A stretch of 64,000 nt of DNA. Origin: Planctomicrobium piriforme. GTDB lineage: Bacteria > Planctomycetota > Planctomycetia > Planctomycetales > Planctomycetaceae. The DNA lies in contig CAMATH010000015.1 in assembly GCA_945860955.1 (NCBI GenBank), positions 18,531-82,530 on the forward strand, read 5' to 3'. The notes under the pieces were generated by a model. That model searched no databases. It was not told where the DNA came from and saw only the letters and a program-made list of their open reading frames with translations. This document shows, piece after piece, positions 43,571-53,587 of this stretch; position 1 is the stretch's first letter, and each line of letters starts with the position of its first letter. Both the position numbers and the translations under genes were made by a program.

Positions 43571-46500
43571 TTACCGGACCGACCGGCGGGCCTTCGATTT
43601 CGGAACGACCTCTTCCATCTCATCGTCCGACGCCACGACCTTCAACCTCTTGGGAGATTTCGCGACCGGCGTGATCTCGTAGTCGGCGAACTCTTCGACG
43701 TCTTCGAGCGAGACCTCGGGGGCTTCCGCCAGCGTGACCTTGGTTTCAAACTTTGGCTTCAGTTCGTTCCCGCTCCGTTTCGCGCCCGGCCGGGGACGGG
43801 GTGCCCTGATCTCGCCGTCGTTGATCAGATCGTCTGGTTCGGGCGGGGGAGGAATCATGGGTGCCCCCCGGCGGGTCGGCTGCGACGGATTCGACGGCTG
43901 GTACGAGCCGGCGGCCGGTGGCATCCCGTACGACGTTCCGCCCGTTGACAACCCCGTCGATGTGGGGAATCCGGTGAATTCCTCGGGAACTCCGAACAAC
44001 GGTCCGTGAACCGATTCCGCCTCACATTCGATGAAGTTGATCCGCTGCGTTTCGATCTCCTTGACCATCTCGGCCTCTTCTTCGTTCCGGATGATGCGGG
44101 GCGTCAGGAAGATCAGCAGTTCGGTCCGGCGGGTTGTCTTGGTGTCCTGCCGAAAGAGCTGACCCAGGAACGGGATGTCTCCCAGCAAGGGAACCTTTCG
44201 TTCTTCACTGGTGTTCGTGCTGGTGATCATACCGCCCAAAACAATCGTCTGGCCGGTTCGCACGATGACCGATGTCTGGGCGTTTGTCGTGTCAATGATT
44301 GGCGAACTGACGGTACTGCCGTCGGGGTTCGTGAACAGCGGAATCCCCTTCGGATTCAACGCGTCTTTACGGGCGGCGACTTCCATCACCACCATCCCCT
44401 CGGGGCTGATGCGGGGAATCACTTCCAGAATGATGCCGACGTTACGCGGCTGCACGAGCGGCGTCGCGTTACCGGTCTGCTGGTTGATCGTGAAGCTGTT
44501 CACGCGGGGAACTTCCTGGCCCACTTGAATTGTGGCGAGCTGGTTGTCGAGCGCTTGAATTTGCGGTCGACTGAGAACGTCGATCCGGCGTCGCACCGCC
44601 AGAGCCCGCAGCAGGACGTTGACGCTTTCCGAGCCGGCGGCCAATACCAAGCCACCATAGCCCAGATCACTGTTGATTCGGCCCACACCCAGGCTTGTCA
44701 GCCCTTGACTGGCGAGTCGCGAGGCGTTGATTGTCGGTGAGGTGTTGTTCCCCAGCGGCTGGTTGTTGAAGTTGTAGCCGGGGGTCGAACTTTGCGACAC
44801 AATCGTCTGCGTCGTCGTCGCGACACCGTTCGGCGAGGTGTTCGTGATCGGTACCTGCACGAGTTCCGTGATCGCACTGCGGCTGAACAGGAGCTTATCC
44901 TGCAGGCCCAGTTCCACACCCCATTCGTCGTTGCTCGACAGTTCGACTTCCACGAGCAGGGCCTGGATGACCACTTGCTTGGGTACCTGGTCCAGTTCCT
45001 GAACCATCTGAATGATGTCGTTGAAGTACCGCGGCGTGGCGCTGATTAGCAGCTTGTTGCCGACCGGTTCGGGAACCACCACCACTTCGCGGTCGAACTG
45101 GTCAAACGCGCTGGTGAGGGCGGGATCCTGCTGGTCGATCTGCCGACGCGAGTTCAGGAACTGCTGAATCGCGTTCGCGACGTCGGCCGCCGGGCTGTTT
45201 CGCAAGGCGTAAACGCGGTTCTGGCGCTGACGGACGTCGCTGGCATCGAGTGACAGCAGCACGGCATGCACCACTTGCAGCGCCTCGGCACCACCGATCG
45301 CGATGATGCTGTTGGTGCGGGTGTCGACCGAGAACTTGAGAGGAATCAGCGTGCTGCTGGGGTCGTCGGTGCCGGCGAGCAGCAGCCCGCCACCCAACGC
45401 CTGGTTTCCCCCCTGGCGTTGACGCTGGTTCTGGTTCGAGAACAAGCCTTCGAGCAATGAGACCATGCCCGAGGCGTCTGCGTTCGACAATGGGAACACC
45501 TTGATCTCGGCGACCGCTCCCGAGGGCTTGTCGAGTCGTTTGATCAACGATTCGATCAAGGGAATGCTCTCGGGCGGAGCGGTGACGACGATGCTGTTGG
45601 TCCGGGCGTCGGGGCTGATGCGGATATCGGATACGAGTCCCGACCGCATGGCGCGTTCCTTCTTGCCGGCCGCGTCGACGAATTCGAGAATCGCACTCTT
45701 TACGTCCCGCAGATCTTCGTTCTGGATCTGCTGGTTGGCACCGCCGGCACCGCCACCACCGAATTGCCCAGCGCCCCCTTGTCCTTGTTGTGTCTGGTTG
45801 ACACGGGCTGGCGACAACACGCTGAGCAGCGCCTGCTGCATGGTCGTGGCGAGGTCATCGGCGGTCGCGTTCTTCAGGGGGAAAATCCGCAACTGATTGA
45901 CCGACTCGATCTCTGTGGTGTCGAGCTGTTTGATCACCAGCGCGACTTCGGCCATGTCTCGAGGACGGGCCTGAATGATCACCGAGTTGGTCCGGGCGTC
46001 GGGAACCACAACCACCCGCGGCGAAAGCGCAATGGCGGTCGTGTTGGCGTTGTTGGCGCCCGCGCCACCCGCCGCTCCGCCGGCGGTTCCGGTCTGTCCC
46101 ACCGGGTACAGTTTTTCGATCTTCTCAACAACCTGAGCGGGAACCGCGTGCTTCAACATGAAGACTTTGAATTCCATCTTCGGGTCGGTCGGCTGATCCA
46201 GGGACTCAAGCAGTTCGAGAATCGCCTGCATGTCGGCTTGGGGGGCGACGATCATCAGGGCGTTCGGCCGGGCGATGGGGAATACCGCGACATGGGATGC
46301 CCCCGCCTGTCCCTGACCTGTGGTCCGCCCCGACCGTGTCGGAGCGACCCGTTCGTAGATCGACGTCAGCAGTCCCGCCACCGATTCGGCGTTCAAGTGT
46401 TCGACAATCGCCATCCGCACCTGGGGCGCGGCGGCCTCGCTCATCTTCTCAATCTCTTTCAGAATGCTCATCACCGTTTCGACATCTTTTTCGTTGCCGC

Positions 46501-47944
46501 GGATGATGAACAGATTGAGATCGGGGACCGCTTCGATCGAGACTTCTCCCTTCAAGCTCCCTTGCAGGCCCTGGGGCAACGGCATTCCCAGCCCCGGAAC
46601 GACTCCCGAGGCTTGCGGGGCACGCATGTTGTTCCCCGCGCCGCGACCACCACGCGCCGGCGATTCTTCGCCATCTTCTTCCGCGTCGTCATCAGCCGCC
46701 GCTCCCCGCGCCTGGGCGAGTTCCATCTTCGTCGCCAGTGCCAGTCGTTCGAGCTCCGACTGCAAGCCCTTCGCGAGTGGCGTGGTCGCCTTTTTCGAAG
46801 AGACCGCCCGAACGGCACCATCCTCACCCGGAGGGAGCTTGTCGAGCGCCCGCACCAGCTTCTGCACCGACTGGGTTTCTTTGGGCGACGCTTCCACCAG
46901 CAACGAATTCCGTTCTTCGTCGATTCCAATCTTGAATCGCAAGCGACGGGCCGCACCACTGTCATCCGCCGGGGTGTAGACGGCGAATCCTTCCAGATCT
47001 CCCGGTCCGCGTGACAACTTCTGCGTCTGGTTCTTGAACGCCTTCAACATGATCCGTTCCACGCTGCGAACGTCGCGGTTCTTCAGCCGAATCTCGGTCT
47101 CAGCAGCTTCTTCAACGGCCGGCTCGTCGGCGTAGGGTTTCGCTGGTCTCTTGGCGGGCTTCGCGACCGGTTCGTCTTCTTCATCCGCCGATGCTGTCCG
47201 CACGCCGCGCTGCGACCGGGCGGGGAGCCGCCGGGGAGCTTCGACCTCTTCTTCCTCTTCAGGAATCCATTCGGCCTGTTCGCGAGCGGGGGCGCGGCGT
47301 CGTTTCGCGGCGACGGGCCGGGATTGTTCTTCCTCCGCCCGGGCTCGTTCTTGTTCCGCGTAGTACGCTTCCGCGTCCCTTCGTTGCTGTTCGTAATGCT
47401 CGCCGCGAATCACCGCGGGGCTGTAGTCCATGCGCTGCTGTTTGACGCTGATCACGACCAGGTAGTCTCCCTTGACCACCAGTTTCTGACCAAAAGCAGC
47501 CAGGTCGCGATTCAGGATCCGCAGCGCCTCTTCCGGAGAATGTTGCGTCCGATCCAGGCGACTGTAGGCCTTGGCGGGAAGTTCGTCAGCCACCAGGTCT
47601 TTGTCCATCGACTTGGCGACGTCTGTCAGGACCTTTTTCCAGGTTGACCGCAGGTAATTCAGCCGAATTCGCTGCGAGTCGCCACCCGTCGGGGGCAGAC
47701 TGAATTCCTCTTCCGCCTCGTCCCCGTCCGCCGTTGAGTTGGCTGGAACCACCTTGTCGGGTTTGGCACTGAAAGGGATGGCGTTCGCCTTTTTCCCCAC
47801 TTCGTTGGATCTTGACTGCCCTTTGGCCGGCGCTTTTGACGCCGCCGCCAGCGGGAAAAACGTCGCCACGGTCGTCAGCAACACTGCCCCGCAGCAGAGG
47901 GCGAGTGGCCGCAGGGGGCGATTCGAGTGCAACAGGCTCGGCAC
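43571..47944 (-). CDS. very large secretin (GspD/type II-III secretion family)
   Basis: A 1457-residue outer-membrane secretin, about twice the usual 650-750. A signal peptide is followed by an acidic, Arg-rich low-complexity segment (~190-280). At least six secretin N-domain repeats follow, each with a VFPL/VYAL strand and an ARTNSVIIQA-type strand (e.g. 'PDARTNSVIIQARPRDMAE', 'DARTNSIVVTAPPESI'). The secretin domain proper (~1070-1330) ends in VPLLGDIPFLGQLF and TELLIFLTPRII, the family signature. It should form a ring channel in the outer membrane. No inner-membrane platform, pilin or ATPase genes lie in the window. Confidence 0.94.
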   Translation of the reverse strand: MPSLLHSNRPLRPLALCCGAVLLTTVATFFPLAAASKAPAKGQSRSNEVGKKANAIPFSAKPDKVVPANSTADGDEAEEEFSLPPTGGDSQRIRLNYLRSTWKKVLTDVAKSMDKDLVADELPAKAYSRLDRTQHSPEEALRILNRDLAAFGQKLVVKGDYLVVISVKQQRMDYSPAVIRGEHYEQQRRDAEAYYAEQERARAEEEQSRPVAAKRRRAPAREQAEWIPEEEEEVEAPRRLPARSQRGVRTASADEEDEPVAKPAKRPAKPYADEPAVEEAAETEIRLKNRDVRSVERIMLKAFKNQTQKLSRGPGDLEGFAVYTPADDSGAARRLRFKIGIDEERNSLLVEASPKETQSVQKLVRALDKLPPGEDGAVRAVSSKKATTPLAKGLQSELERLALATKMELAQARGAAADDDAEEDGEESPARGGRGAGNNMRAPQASGVVPGLGMPLPQGLQGSLKGEVSIEAVPDLNLFIIRGNEKDVETVMSILKEIEKMSEAAAPQVRMAIVEHLNAESVAGLLTSIYERVAPTRSGRTTGQGQAGASHVAVFPIARPNALMIVAPQADMQAILELLESLDQPTDPKMEFKVFMLKHAVPAQVVEKIEKLYPVGQTGTAGGAAGGAGANNANTTAIALSPRVVVVPDARTNSVIIQARPRDMAEVALVIKQLDTTEIESVNQLRIFPLKNATADDLATTMQQALLSVLSPARVNQTQQGQGGAGQFGGGGAGGANQQIQNEDLRDVKSAILEFVDAAGKKERAMRSGLVSDIRISPDARTNSIVVTAPPESIPLIESLIKRLDKPSGAVAEIKVFPLSNADASGMVSLLEGLFSNQNQRQRQGGNQALGGGLLLAGTDDPSSTLIPLKFSVDTRTNSIIAIGGAEALQVVHAVLLSLDASDVRQRQNRVYALRNSPAADVANAIQQFLNSRRQIDQQDPALTSAFDQFDREVVVVPEPVGNKLLISATPRYFNDIIQMVQELDQVPKQVVIQALLVEVELSSNDEWGVELGLQDKLLFSRSAITELVQVPITNTSPNGVATTTQTIVSQSSTPGYNFNNQPLGNNTSPTINASRLASQGLTSLGVGRINSDLGYGGLVLAAGSESVNVLLRALAVRRRIDVLSRPQIQALDNQLATIQVGQEVPRVNSFTINQQTGNATPLVQPRNVGIILEVIPRISPEGMVVMEVAARKDALNPKGIPLFTNPDGSTVSSPIIDTTNAQTSVIVRTGQTIVLGGMITSTNTSEERKVPLLGDIPFLGQLFRQDTKTTRRTELLIFLTPRIIRNEEEAEMVKEIETQRINFIECEAESVHGPLFGVPEEFTGFPTSTGLSTGGTSYGMPPAAGSYQPSNPSQPTRRGAPMIPPPPEPDDLINDGEIRAPRPRPGAKRSGNELKPKFETKVTLAEAPEVSLEDVEEFADYEITPVAKSPKRLKVVASDDEMEEVVPKSKARRSVR

Positions 47945-48325
47945 GTGATAGTCTCCTGAGCTGGGGAACCGTTGTGCCGGACGCCGGCGGAGGGTTAGTT
48001 ATGATCCGCCGGCAATACCCCCGTATTACCGGCACAATCGGCTCTTCCCGATTTATCGGCAATACCGGCAGGACCGCTTGAGTCGCACCAGATTGCCCAG
48101 ATTGTTTTTTGAGATTTTTCGGGCCGCAGCAAACCCCATTACCTGAACGGGCTAGCGGGGAGCGTCAGCTCCCTGTGCGTTTCCCGAGTTACCCAGCCTT
48201 CTGTTCCCGCTTGATGACCATTGCGATCCTTCCGCAGGGAACGTATTCCGGGTACAAGACCATACGCTTCGCATTTCCTATACTGGGGATTCCAGCCGAA
48301 ACCCCATGTTCACTGCCAAGATCTC
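47945..48325. other. divergent intergenic region
   Basis: A 381-bp gap between the minus-strand secretin and the plus-strand arylsulfatase. It must carry both promoters. I see short direct repeats of CCGGCA/TACCGGC around 48008-48070 but no clear -35/-10 boxes, and no ORF with protein-like composition. Confidence 0.35.
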
Positions 48326-50728
48326 ATGAAGAAGTCGATTCCTCCCCTGGCACTCGTCGCCTGTGCCGCGCTGCTGGGTGCGACGACCGCGCATTATTCC
48401 GGTGGTTTCGCGGCCGCCCAGGAAAAACCGGCCGCCGCTCAAAACGATGGCAGCGTCTTGCCATTCCCCCCGACTCCGACAGCCAGCCTGGCCGGCACCT
48501 CGGTGCGGGATTCGAAGATGAAGTGGCGGGTCGCGCCCAATCGGCTGAAGCCCGGCGCACCCAATGTGTTGATCGTCTTGATCGACGACGTTGGATTCGG
48601 CATCTCGGACACGTTCGGTGGAGAGGTCCACACCCCGACGATGACCCGTCTCCGCGACTCGGGAATCAGCTACAACGCGTTCCATACCACGTCGATCTGC
48701 TCTCCCACCCGGGCGGCGCTCTTGACCGGCCGGAATCACCATCGCGTCGGCAACGGCACGATCGCCGAGCGCGCCTCGGACTTTGACGGCTACACCGGAA
48801 TCATCCCCAAGACGTCGGCGACGATCGCTGAGACGCTGCATCATTACGGTTACAAGTCGGCGGCGTTTGGCAAATGGCACAACACCCCCGCCAATGAAAC
48901 GACCACAATGGGTCCGTTCGACCGCTGGCCGACCGGACACGGATTCGACTACTTCTACGGGTTTCTGGCGGGCGAGACGTCGCAATGGGAGCCTCGGTTG
49001 TATGAGAATCTCAATCCGATCGAGCCGCCACACAGCGAGAAGTACCATCTCACCGAAGACATGACCGACAAGGCGCTCTCGTGGCTCAAGCGTCATCAGG
49101 CGTTCACTCCCGACAAGCCGTTTCTGATGTACTGGGCACCGGGCGCGGTCCACGGTCCGCACCATATCTTTCCCGAGTGGGCCGACAAATATAAAGGGAA
49201 ATTCGACGACGGCTGGGACAAGTACCGCGAACGGGTCTTCGCGAATCAAAAACGTCTGGGGACTATCCCCGCAGAAACAAAGCTCACACCTCGCGATGCC
49301 ACGATGGCGTCGTGGGACAGCATTCCCGAATCCGAAAGAGCCTTCCAGCGCCGCCTGATGGAAGTCTACGCCGGGTTTGTTGAACACACCGACACACAGG
49401 TCGGCAAGCTGGTCGACGGTCTGGAGGAACTCGGGCTGCGCGACAACACCATCGTCCTCTACATCTGGGGCGACAATGGTTCGAGCGCCGAGGGGCAGAA
49501 GGGAAGCGTCAGTGAGTTGCTCGCGCAGAACAACGTCGCGAACACAATCGAACAGCAGCTCGCGGCCCTCGACACGGTCGGCGGTCTGCCGGCGCTGGGT
49601 GGCCCCAAGGTCGACAACATGTACCACGCTGGCTGGGCCTGGGCCGGTAGCACCCCCTTCCGTTCGACCAAACTGGTCGCCGCCCACTTCGGCGGCACCC
49701 GCAATCCCCTGGTGATTTCGTGGCCCAAGGGTATCAAACCGGACGCGAAGCCCCGCTCTCAATTCCACCACGTCAACGACATCGCCCCCACGCTGTATGA
49801 AGTGATTGGCGTCAAACAGCCTGCGGAAGTGAATGGGTTCGCCCAGGATCCAATCGACGGCGTGAGCATGGCCTATTCCTTTGCCGACGCCAAAGCGGCG
49901 GGAAAGAAGAAGACCCAGTACTTTGAGAACAACGCGAGCCGGGGAATCTATCATGACGGTTGGTTCGCCGGCACATTCGGTCCGTTCGTCCCCTGGGACA
50001 CCCCCAGCACCGGGGCTCGGCTCAAAGCCTGGGATCCCAATACCGATGTGTGGGAGTTGTACGACCTGACGAAGGACTTTTCGCAGGCGGTCGACTTGGC
50101 GGCCAAAGAGCCCGAACGACTCGCGAAACTGAAGGAGCTGTTTCTCGCCGAGGCGAAGGCGAACAAGGCGCTGCCGATCGGCGGCGGGTTGTGGACCCGG
50201 TTTCATCCCGAGGACATTATCACCAGCCCCTACAAATCGTGGCGGTTCGACGACACGACGACTCGGATGCCCGAGTTCTCGGCACCCGGCCTGGGAAAAC
50301 GGAGTACGCATGTGACACTCTCGGTCGACGTCGGCGACAACGCGACCGGCGTACTCTACGCTTTGGGGGGAGCGAGCGGCGGCATCAGCGTGTATCTCGA
50401 CCAGGGACAACTGGTCTACGAATACAACATGCTGATCATCGAACGCACGTTCGCGAAAAGTGCCGGCAGACTCGCGGCGGGGAAACATCAGATTGAAGTC
50501 GATGAGACGATTGCCAAACCGGGGGCCGCTGCGGAAGTCGTGTTGAAAGTCGACGGCCAGGAGGTCGGGCGCACCACGGTGAAACGGACGGTTCCCGGCG
50601 CGTTCACAGCGAGCGAAACACTCGACGTCGGCGTCGACCTCGGCTCACCGGTTTCGCTCGACTATTACGACCGCGCGCCGTTCCGATTCAATGGAAAGAT
50701 CGAGAAGATGACGGTCGAGTTGAAGTGA
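48326..50728 (+). CDS. arylsulfatase
   Basis: An 800-residue sulfatase with a signal peptide (LALVACAALLGATTAHYSGG). Metal-binding Asp residues are in LIVLIDDVGFG (Asp87, Asp88), and the active-site cysteine to be converted to formylglycine is Cys125 in CSPTRAALLTGR. The C-terminus ends in a beta-sandwich (LGSPVSLDYYDRAPFRFNGKI). ATG 48326 begins the signal peptide; the longer frame start is unlike. It is closely related to the second sulfatase at 51147. Planctomycetes use sulfatases on sulfated algal polysaccharides; the substrate here is unknown. Confidence 0.95.
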   Translation: MKKSIPPLALVACAALLGATTAHYSGGFAAAQEKPAAAQNDGSVLPFPPTPTASLAGTSVRDSKMKWRVAPNRLKPGAPNVLIVLIDDVGFGISDTFGGEVHTPTMTRLRDSGISYNAFHTTSICSPTRAALLTGRNHHRVGNGTIAERASDFDGYTGIIPKTSATIAETLHHYGYKSAAFGKWHNTPANETTTMGPFDRWPTGHGFDYFYGFLAGETSQWEPRLYENLNPIEPPHSEKYHLTEDMTDKALSWLKRHQAFTPDKPFLMYWAPGAVHGPHHIFPEWADKYKGKFDDGWDKYRERVFANQKRLGTIPAETKLTPRDATMASWDSIPESERAFQRRLMEVYAGFVEHTDTQVGKLVDGLEELGLRDNTIVLYIWGDNGSSAEGQKGSVSELLAQNNVANTIEQQLAALDTVGGLPALGGPKVDNMYHAGWAWAGSTPFRSTKLVAAHFGGTRNPLVISWPKGIKPDAKPRSQFHHVNDIAPTLYEVIGVKQPAEVNGFAQDPIDGVSMAYSFADAKAAGKKKTQYFENNASRGIYHDGWFAGTFGPFVPWDTPSTGARLKAWDPNTDVWELYDLTKDFSQAVDLAAKEPERLAKLKELFLAEAKANKALPIGGGLWTRFHPEDIITSPYKSWRFDDTTTRMPEFSAPGLGKRSTHVTLSVDVGDNATGVLYALGGASGGISVYLDQGQLVYEYNMLIIERTFAKSAGRLAAGKHQIEVDETIAKPGAAAEVVLKVDGQEVGRTTVKRTVPGAFTASETLDVGVDLGSPVSLDYYDRAPFRFNGKIEKMTVELK

Positions 50729-50847
50729 TCGCAGGGTAGCGGCTGGTTCCCCGTCGGATCGACCGCCTTGTCGTCACATTTTCCATGCCCCTATGATGGC
50801 ATGGACACGGTCGTCCCTGTTTTCGAACGCTCTGTTTGAGGCGAGTC

Positions 50848-51246
50848 ATGAGCATCGCTGAAATACCCGCGATTCCCCGGCTTGGCTTGGGGTCCGCCGG
50901 CGTGTCGATGACTCCTGAAGAATACGATGCCGTCCAAAGTTTTGACGATGACTACTGTTATGAGTTGATCCATGGAGTTCTTGTAGTTACACCGTTCGCC
51001 TCGGAAGCGGAACGTTCACCTAACGAGTTGCTGGGTCATTGGCTTTGGGAATACGGTCGGGTGGAGCGGACCGGAATGAGTAGCGACCGTGACGAACCGC
51101 TGCCGCTTTGGAAGTCAACCAGTTCACTTTTTTCGGACACCTCAACATGCGTGCGAGATCTCTGGTTCCCCGTCCATTGCGGCTGCCGGTGCTGTTCTGG
51201 GCTGGTTTTTCGCGTTCGCACCGTACAGCACGGCGTTTCCTCCTGA
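50848..51246 (+). pseudogene. truncated Uma2-family (DUF820) protein
   Basis: The first ~80 residues match the planctomycete Uma2 family (MTPEEYDAVQSFDDDYCYELIHGVLVVTPF..., ELLGHWLWEYG). Family members are ~190-210 residues with a PD-(D/E)XK nuclease-like core. After ~51085 similarity stops and the frame runs into the start of the second sulfatase, ending at 51246 without family motifs. The gene is therefore broken, most likely by the event that joined it to the sulfatase. Confidence 0.78.
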
Positions 51247-53587
51247 AGGGGCGGGGCGTGCAGGGACGGGACCATCGCCAGTGGTGGATGGGTCGATCCT
51301 CCCGTTCCCACCGACACCGTCCGCCTCCACCCCAGGACTGACGATCAAGGATTCTGTCTACAAGAAACGGGTCGAACCGAAACGGCTCGCCGACGGCGCT
51401 CCAAACATCCTGATCATCCTGATGGATGACGTCGGCCCCGGCACCCCGTCGACCTACGGCGGCGAAATCAACACGCCGACCTTGAGTCGTGTGGCCAAGT
51501 CGGGGGTCTCATACAACCGCTTTCACTCCACCGCGATGTGTTCCCCTACCCGCGCCGCGCTACTCACCGGGCGAAACCATACCCGCGTCGGTAACGGCCA
51601 GATCACCGCACTCGCCAACGATTTCGACGGCTTTAGCGGCACCATCCCCAAGTCGTCGGCCACGGTCGCCGAGGTTCTCAAGGACTACGGTTACAACACC
51701 GGGGCCTGGGGCAAGTGGCACAACACGCCCGAGGAACACATCACGTCCAAAGGACCGTTCGAATTTTGGCCGACCGGCTATGGCTTCGAGTACTTCTACG
51801 GTTTCCTCGCGGGAGAAGCGTCACAGTACGAGCCGGCCATGATCCGCAACACCTCCCCGGTCAATCCGCACGAAATCGAACGCAAAGGGTACCACCTCAC
51901 CGAAGATATCGCCGAGGATGCGATCCAGTGGCTTCGCGAACAGCGGGCCTACGCGCCGGACAAACCGTTTCTGATGTACTGGGCACCGGGAGCGTCGCAC
52001 GGTCCGCACCAGGTGATGAAGGAGTGGGCCGACAAGTACAAGGGGAAATTCGACGACGGTTGGGACAAGTACCGCGAACGGGCGTTCGCCCGCCAAAAAG
52101 AACTTGGCTGGACTCCGCAGGACGCGAAGCTCACTCCCCGTCCCGCATCCATGGCCTCTTGGGATTCGATCCCCGAAGACGAAAAGCCGTTTCAACGCCG
52201 CCTGATGGAAGTCTTCGCTGGTTTCACCGAACACGCCGACTACAACGCGGGCCGGGTGATCGACGAGATCGAACGGCAAGGGAAGCTCGACAATACCCTG
52301 ATTTTCTACATTTGGGGCGACAATGGATCGTCGGCCGAAGGACAGAACGGCACGATCAGCGAGCAGCTCGCGCAGAATGGAATTACGACCAAGATTTCGC
52401 AGCACATCAAGGCGCTCGATGAACTGGGCGGACTCGATGTGCTCGGATCGCCGAAGACGGACAACATGTACCACGCCGGCTGGGCCTGGGCCGGCAGCAC
52501 TCCTTACAAGTCGACGAAACTGGTTGGCGCGCACTTCGGCGGCACACGTCAGCCCCTGGCGGTCGCGTGGCCCAAGGGCATTGCCGCCAACGCCATGCCG
52601 CGTGCGCAACTGCACCACGTCATCGATGTCGTGCCGACAATCTATGAACTCACCAAAATCACGCCGCCGCAGATTGTGAACGGAGTTCCGCAAGACTCAT
52701 TCGACGGCATCAGCATGGCGTACACATTCGCCGACGCGAAGGCCAAGGGGCGGCGGAAGACCCAGTTTTTCGACATCATGGCGAGCCGGGGGATTTATCA
52801 CGACGGCTGGTACGCCTGCGCGTTCGGTCCGCGCGAACCATGGATTACCGGGATTCCCAAGGGGATCCAGGAATGGTCGCCCGAGAAAGACAAATGGGAG
52901 TTGTACAACCTGGAGAAGGACTGGAGTCAGGCGGACGATCTCGCGGATCAGATGCCCGAAAAACTCGCCCAGATGAAGAACCTGTTCCTGATCGAATCGA
53001 CGAAGAACAAAAACCTGCCGATTGGTGGCGGCCTGTGGTCGACGGGGTTGTATCACCCGGAAGACGCTCCCTCGGCTCCGTACACGGAGTGGACGTTCAC
53101 CGGGCCGATGACCCGCATGCCCGAGTCCGCCGCGCCCAAACTGGGGAAGTTCAACAGCACCGTCAGCATGGAACTTGAGGTTCCCGAGAACGCCAACGGG
53201 GTCCTCTACTCGCTCGCCGGCTTCGCGGGGGGGCTGACCTGTTACGTCAAAGACGGAATCCTCTGTTACGAGTACAACATTTTCGAAGTCGACCGGATCA
53301 AGATTCGGGCGAAAGAGAAACTCCCGGTTGGCAAAGCACAACTCGAGGTTGTCTCGAAGTTGACCGGCCGGGTCGGCGGCCCGTTGGACATCACACTGAA
53401 GATCAATGGCAAAGTTGTCGCGGAGGGAACCGTTCCCGTCACCGCCGGCACACACTTCGCCACCAACGACTGCCTCGACCTGGGAAGTGACCTCGGCTCA
53501 CCGGTCTCGCTCGACTACTACGACCTGGCCCCGTTCAAGTTCAATGGCAAGATTGGGACGACGAAGATTAGTTATCCGAAGAAGTAG
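51089..53587 (+). CDS. arylsulfatase, second copy, N-terminus uncertain
   Basis: An ~800-residue sulfatase very like the one at 48326: shared stretches include DKPFLMYWAPGA, EWADKYKGKFDDGWDKYRER and MYHAGWAWAGSTP. The formylglycine motif CSPTR and the metal-binding DDVGPG are intact. The N-terminus is unclear. The open frame runs back to GTG 51089 without a Shine-Dalgarno or signal peptide. A signal peptide begins at ATG 51147 in a different frame, and one extra T in the TTTTT run at 51206-51210 would join the two. The gene end overlaps the convergent DUF2306 gene by 16 bp. Confidence 0.9.
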   Translation: MTNRCRFGSQPVHFFRTPQHACEISGSPSIAAAGAVLGWFFAFAPYSTAFPPEGAGRAGTGPSPVVDGSILPFPPTPSASTPGLTIKDSVYKKRVEPKRLADGAPNILIILMDDVGPGTPSTYGGEINTPTLSRVAKSGVSYNRFHSTAMCSPTRAALLTGRNHTRVGNGQITALANDFDGFSGTIPKSSATVAEVLKDYGYNTGAWGKWHNTPEEHITSKGPFEFWPTGYGFEYFYGFLAGEASQYEPAMIRNTSPVNPHEIERKGYHLTEDIAEDAIQWLREQRAYAPDKPFLMYWAPGASHGPHQVMKEWADKYKGKFDDGWDKYRERAFARQKELGWTPQDAKLTPRPASMASWDSIPEDEKPFQRRLMEVFAGFTEHADYNAGRVIDEIERQGKLDNTLIFYIWGDNGSSAEGQNGTISEQLAQNGITTKISQHIKALDELGGLDVLGSPKTDNMYHAGWAWAGSTPYKSTKLVGAHFGGTRQPLAVAWPKGIAANAMPRAQLHHVIDVVPTIYELTKITPPQIVNGVPQDSFDGISMAYTFADAKAKGRRKTQFFDIMASRGIYHDGWYACAFGPREPWITGIPKGIQEWSPEKDKWELYNLEKDWSQADDLADQMPEKLAQMKNLFLIESTKNKNLPIGGGLWSTGLYHPEDAPSAPYTEWTFTGPMTRMPESAAPKLGKFNSTVSMELEVPENANGVLYSLAGFAGGLTCYVKDGILCYEYNIFEVDRIKIRAKEKLPVGKAQLEVVSKLTGRVGGPLDITLKINGKVVAEGTVPVTAGTHFATNDCLDLGSDLGSPVSLDYYDLAPFKFNGKIGTTKISYPKK

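Noticed and set aside
48278..50488. 736-codon open frame antisense to the first arylsulfatase
   Set aside because: Composition dominated by Arg, Gly and His with no recognisable domain; the sulfatase on the plus strand explains the region.
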